A stretch of 64,000 nt of DNA, taken from NCBI GenBank assembly GCA_963618065.1, contig CAVERH010000002.1, forward strand, positions 60,196 to 124,195, written 5' to 3'. The notes under the pieces are model-generated. The model had not been told where the DNA came from. It ran no database searches and was given only the letters and a program-made list of their open reading frames with translations. Each line of letters begins with the position of its first letter. Positions within the stretch are counted from its first letter, which is position 1. This stretch comes from Suilimivivens sp963618065 (GTDB lineage: Bacteria; Bacillota; Clostridia; Lachnospirales; Lachnospiraceae). Shown here one piece after another: positions 61,940 to 64,000 of the stretch. A program made the position numbers and the translations under genes.

Positions 61940-63457
61940 CTAAATCATGTACTGAATAACATCCTGTTCACTTAATTCCGGACTTCTTTCAAATTCCTTC
62001 TTTACTGCACCGTCCTTCATAACAATCAGACGATCCGACATTCCGATCAGCTCTGTCATTTCTTCTGAAATAATCACAATAGATTTTCCCTGCTTCTTCA
62101 TCTGATACATGAGCTGGTACATGGACTGCTTCACACCAATATCCACACCTCTTGTCGGACAATCCAGAATCAGGATATCACTGCCTCTTCCTATCCATTT
62201 TCCGAATACAACCTTCTGCTTATTGCCTCCGGAAAGTGCGGTTATGTACTGTTCCATGTCTCTGCACTTGATGCTGAGCTGATCAATCTGCTCCCTGACG
62301 TATGTCTTTTCCTTCGATGGAAGAATGACATGCCCTGCAACTGCGAATTCCTCCATTCCCGCGATGGAAATGTTATCCCTGATGCTCGCATTCAGACAAA
62401 GGGATTCTGTATCTCTGTCCTTCGCTACATATCCGACCTTATGCTTCATGGCAGCAGCCTCGTCTCTGAATGACTCTCCATGAATGGTGACCTCTCCGCT
62501 TTTTAGCTTCATGGCTCCGAAAAGCACCTTTCCCAAGGTGTGCATACCACAGTCGGACAGGCCTCCGACACCCAGAATTTCTCCTTTATGCAGCTTCAGA
62601 TTAAAATCAATGAGCTGATCCTCCAGATTGCCGTTCCGGATTTCCATAACAACCTCATCCTCACAGCTTCCATCGAAGTCTCCGCGATAATAGTCACCCT
62701 CCATTTCTCTTCCGATCATACTTGCCTTAATCAGATCCTCATCAAACTCACTTTTATCAAAGGTGACAATAATCTTTCCGTCCCGTAAAACCGTCAGGGC
62801 ATCACATACGTTCATGATTTCATCCATATCATGTGAGATAAAGACCACTGCCTTATTCTTTTCCTTCAGTCTGTTCATGATACCGTATATAATGTCTCTT
62901 CCCTTTTGAGACAATGCCGTTGTTGTCTCATCTACAATAAGCACCTCCGGATTTTTGATCATAACCTTGGCAATCTCAACCAGCTTCCGATCCTGCATAT
63001 CCAGCATCGCAGTCGGTATCTCGGCACGGATATGGGATGCTCCGATTGCATCCAACGCCTCCTGCGCCTTCTTTATCATTTCCCTTCTTTTAACAATACC
63101 CCATTTTCTGTTTGTTCCGAATGCTTTAAACTGCTCTGTCTCACCCAGAAAGATATTTTCTGCTACTGTAATCCCGGATACCGTTCCGCTTTCCTGTACA
63201 ATCATTCCGATTCCCTGTTCAAGTGCATCAATCATGGAATGCGGACTCCACTTCTGTCCCTTATACAGCATCTCACCTTCATTCGCTTTCTGCATACCTG
63301 ATATGATTGAGGTAACGGTAGATTTTCCGGAACCATTTTCACCAATCAGACCAAGAATCTCTCCCCTTCTGATGGTAATACTGACATCATTCAGTGCGAT
63401 GGTTGGTCCAAAGCACTTTTTCATATGATTTACTTCAACTATCGTTTCTTTGCTCAT
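61940..63457 (-). CDS. Sugar ABC transporter ATP-binding protein (RbsA/MglA-like)
   Basis: 505 residues, two ABC domains. The first has Walker A GENGSGKST, Walker B VLIVDETTTALS and a modified signature (LDMQDRKLVEIAK). The second has a degenerate Walker A region (GGLSDCGMHTLGK), signature LSGGNKQK and ILILDCPTRGVD. This split, with one good and one weak P-loop, is normal for the RbsA/MglA family. It powers the adjacent permeases. ATG 63457 is chosen over 63481 because AAAGGTGGG precedes it and family homology begins there. Confidence 0.94.
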   Translation of the reverse strand: MSKETIVEVNHMKKCFGPTIALNDVSITIRRGEILGLIGENGSGKSTVTSIISGMQKANEGEMLYKGQKWSPHSMIDALEQGIGMIVQESGTVSGITVAENIFLGETEQFKAFGTNRKWGIVKRREMIKKAQEALDAIGASHIRAEIPTAMLDMQDRKLVEIAKVMIKNPEVLIVDETTTALSQKGRDIIYGIMNRLKEKNKAVVFISHDMDEIMNVCDALTVLRDGKIIVTFDKSEFDEDLIKASMIGREMEGDYYRGDFDGSCEDEVVMEIRNGNLEDQLIDFNLKLHKGEILGVGGLSDCGMHTLGKVLFGAMKLKSGEVTIHGESFRDEAAAMKHKVGYVAKDRDTESLCLNASIRDNISIAGMEEFAVAGHVILPSKEKTYVREQIDQLSIKCRDMEQYITALSGGNKQKVVFGKWIGRGSDILILDCPTRGVDIGVKQSMYQLMYQMKKQGKSIVIISEEMTELIGMSDRLIVMKDGAVKKEFERSPELSEQDVIQYMI

Positions 63458-63477
63458 TGAAACCCACCTTTCCCGAT

Positions 63478-63711
63478 TCACTGTTTTCCCATAAAATCAA
63501 TAATCTTTTCAATATCCTCCTGTTCATATGCTACCAGCTCCATCTCCGGTATTTCTTTACAGGCAAAGACGTTAGCAAGTGCGACAAACTGGCAAAGCTT
63601 CGATTTTAAATTAAGACGGTCACCTTCTCCGGTAACCAGTTCAATTTTTCCCTTACACTTGTCAACCATTTCAAAGAAAGCATTAACATCTTTAATATTC
63701 TGAATTTTCAT
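63478..63711 (-). CDS. HPr-like fold small protein without the active-site histidine
   Basis: 77 residues. The pattern KIELVTGEGDRLNLKSKLCQFVAL, then an acidic C-terminal helix (EDIEKIIDFM), follows the second half of the PTS HPr fold (the NAKSIMGVLSLA region). The GLHARPA active-site loop with its phosphorylatable His is absent. Such HPr-like proteins may sense or regulate rather than carry phosphate. It is first in the transporter operon, starting at ATG 63711 with GGGAGG upstream, and ends 20 nt before the ATPase gene. Homology is judged by eye only. Confidence 0.5.
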   Translation of the reverse strand: MKIQNIKDVNAFFEMVDKCKGKIELVTGEGDRLNLKSKLCQFVALANVFACKEIPEMELVAYEQEDIEKIIDFMGKQ

Positions 63712-63767
63712 AATAACCTCCCTCACATGGTTCTTTATTACCATCCGTACTGTTTGCTGTTATTAAT

Positions 63768-63795
63768 AGTATAGTTCATTATGATTACTTTCCAA
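63768..63795 (-). promoter_or_regulatory. Promoter of the transporter-to-pilus array
   Basis: Minus-strand -35 TTGGAA (63790-63795), 16-bp spacer, -10 TATACT (63768-63773), about 55 nt upstream of the HPr-like gene. The surrounding 63745-63908 region is extremely AT-rich and divergent to the gene at the right edge. Confidence 0.6.
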
Positions 63796-63908
63796 TTATT
63801 TTTCTTAATATGTTTTATTGATTTTTTTATATAAAAATATTATAATTATATTGTTTTTATTGATTTATTTTAAGATTCTATTGTATGAAGAGATGAGGAT
63901 ACAGAACT

Positions 63909-64000
63909 ATGGATATTGATACATTAAGAAGTGATATTTACCGGTTGAATGAAGATGAGCTGTTTTATCAGAAATACTATTATGCCCGTCAGCAGCAGTA
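63909..64000 (+). CDS. Truncated gene at right edge, possible divergent regulator
   Basis: The frame is open from ATG 63909 to the window end, giving only 30 residues (MDIDTLRSDIYRLNEDELFY...). GAGG lies about 11 nt upstream. It is divergent from the ABC transporter operon, a usual place for a sugar-operon regulator, but too little is present to name a family. Confidence 0.4.
   Translation, partial: MDIDTLRSDIYRLNEDELFYQKYYYARQQQ

Noticed and set aside
63745..63908. c-di-GMP riboswitch in the leader of the array
   Set aside because: I looked for the conserved GEMM-type cores here and in the leaders at 57.8, 46.1 and 44.4 kb and saw none.
1..64000. tRNA, rRNA or CRISPR loci
   Set aside because: No cloverleaf-like segments, rRNA stretches or regularly spaced identical repeats were recognised on either strand.

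Overview
The window looks like chromosome of a gut anaerobe of the Lachnospiraceae (Clostridia). Pointers are the moderate-to-low GC, strong AGGAGG-type ribosome binding sites, anaerobe genes (indolepyruvate:ferredoxin oxidoreductase, reverse rubrerythrin, PerR), sporulation-type genes (CotS-like, YtvI-like), a short archaeal-type prolyl-tRNA synthetase, and a large load of glycoside hydrolases: four GH3, plus GH42, GH43 and GH78. Almost every gene is on the minus strand. The plus-strand exceptions are perR, rubrerythrin, a small lipoprotein, an MFS transporter and a truncated gene at the right edge. No rRNA, tRNA or CRISPR array was seen.

Left part (1-31 kb). The window opens inside an unidentified large protein next to a two-module AAA+ ATPase. 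HU and the S4-domain protein RqcP follow, then a decayed Rpn-type nuclease. At 5.6-12.6 kb is a tightly coupled operon: GH3, GtrA-like membrane protein, membrane-anchored GH3 with swapped domain order, small membrane protein and leucine-rich lipoprotein. The first three junctions are 4-nt stop/start overlaps. Upstream lies a second unit of PEGA lipoprotein, LytTR regulator and AgrC-like kinase. Housekeeping and sporulation-type genes fill 16-24 kb (CotS-like kinase, CCA transferase, ProRS, O-antigen-ligase-like protein, YtvI, RluA). A two-component pair, the perR-rubrerythrin region, a chemoreceptor and an MFS transporter follow.

Middle (31-41.6 kb). PaaK, IorB and IorA (aryl-pyruvate to aryl-acetate) sit directly behind GH43, GH42 and a GH3 carrying a fascin-like insert.

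Right part (41.9-63.7 kb). Thirteen co-directional genes run from an HPr-like protein through a type I sugar ABC transporter, a beta-phosphoglucomutase-like HAD protein, a NagZ-like GH3, a GH78 rhamnosidase, a methyl-accepting chemoreceptor, and a LacI-type-sensor/GGDEF protein. The last is translationally coupled to a giant LPxTG adhesin, then an LPETG pilin, then one polypeptide that fuses a class C sortase, a pilin-like segment and a class B sortase. This array, which joins sugar uptake and degradation to chemosensing, c-di-GMP and a sortase-built surface fibre, is the most striking system here. The triple sortase fusion is its oddest component.

Short dispersed repeats are a second theme. 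A 13-bp motif (GTAACTATTCAGA and variants) recurs at gene 3' ends and provides two stop codons and part of one C-terminus. A perfect palindromic form sits just downstream of the -10 of the GH3/GtrA operon. Other repeat families occur at 3.98/4.89 kb and 20.1-20.3 kb. All functional statements rest on reading motifs by eye. No database search was run.
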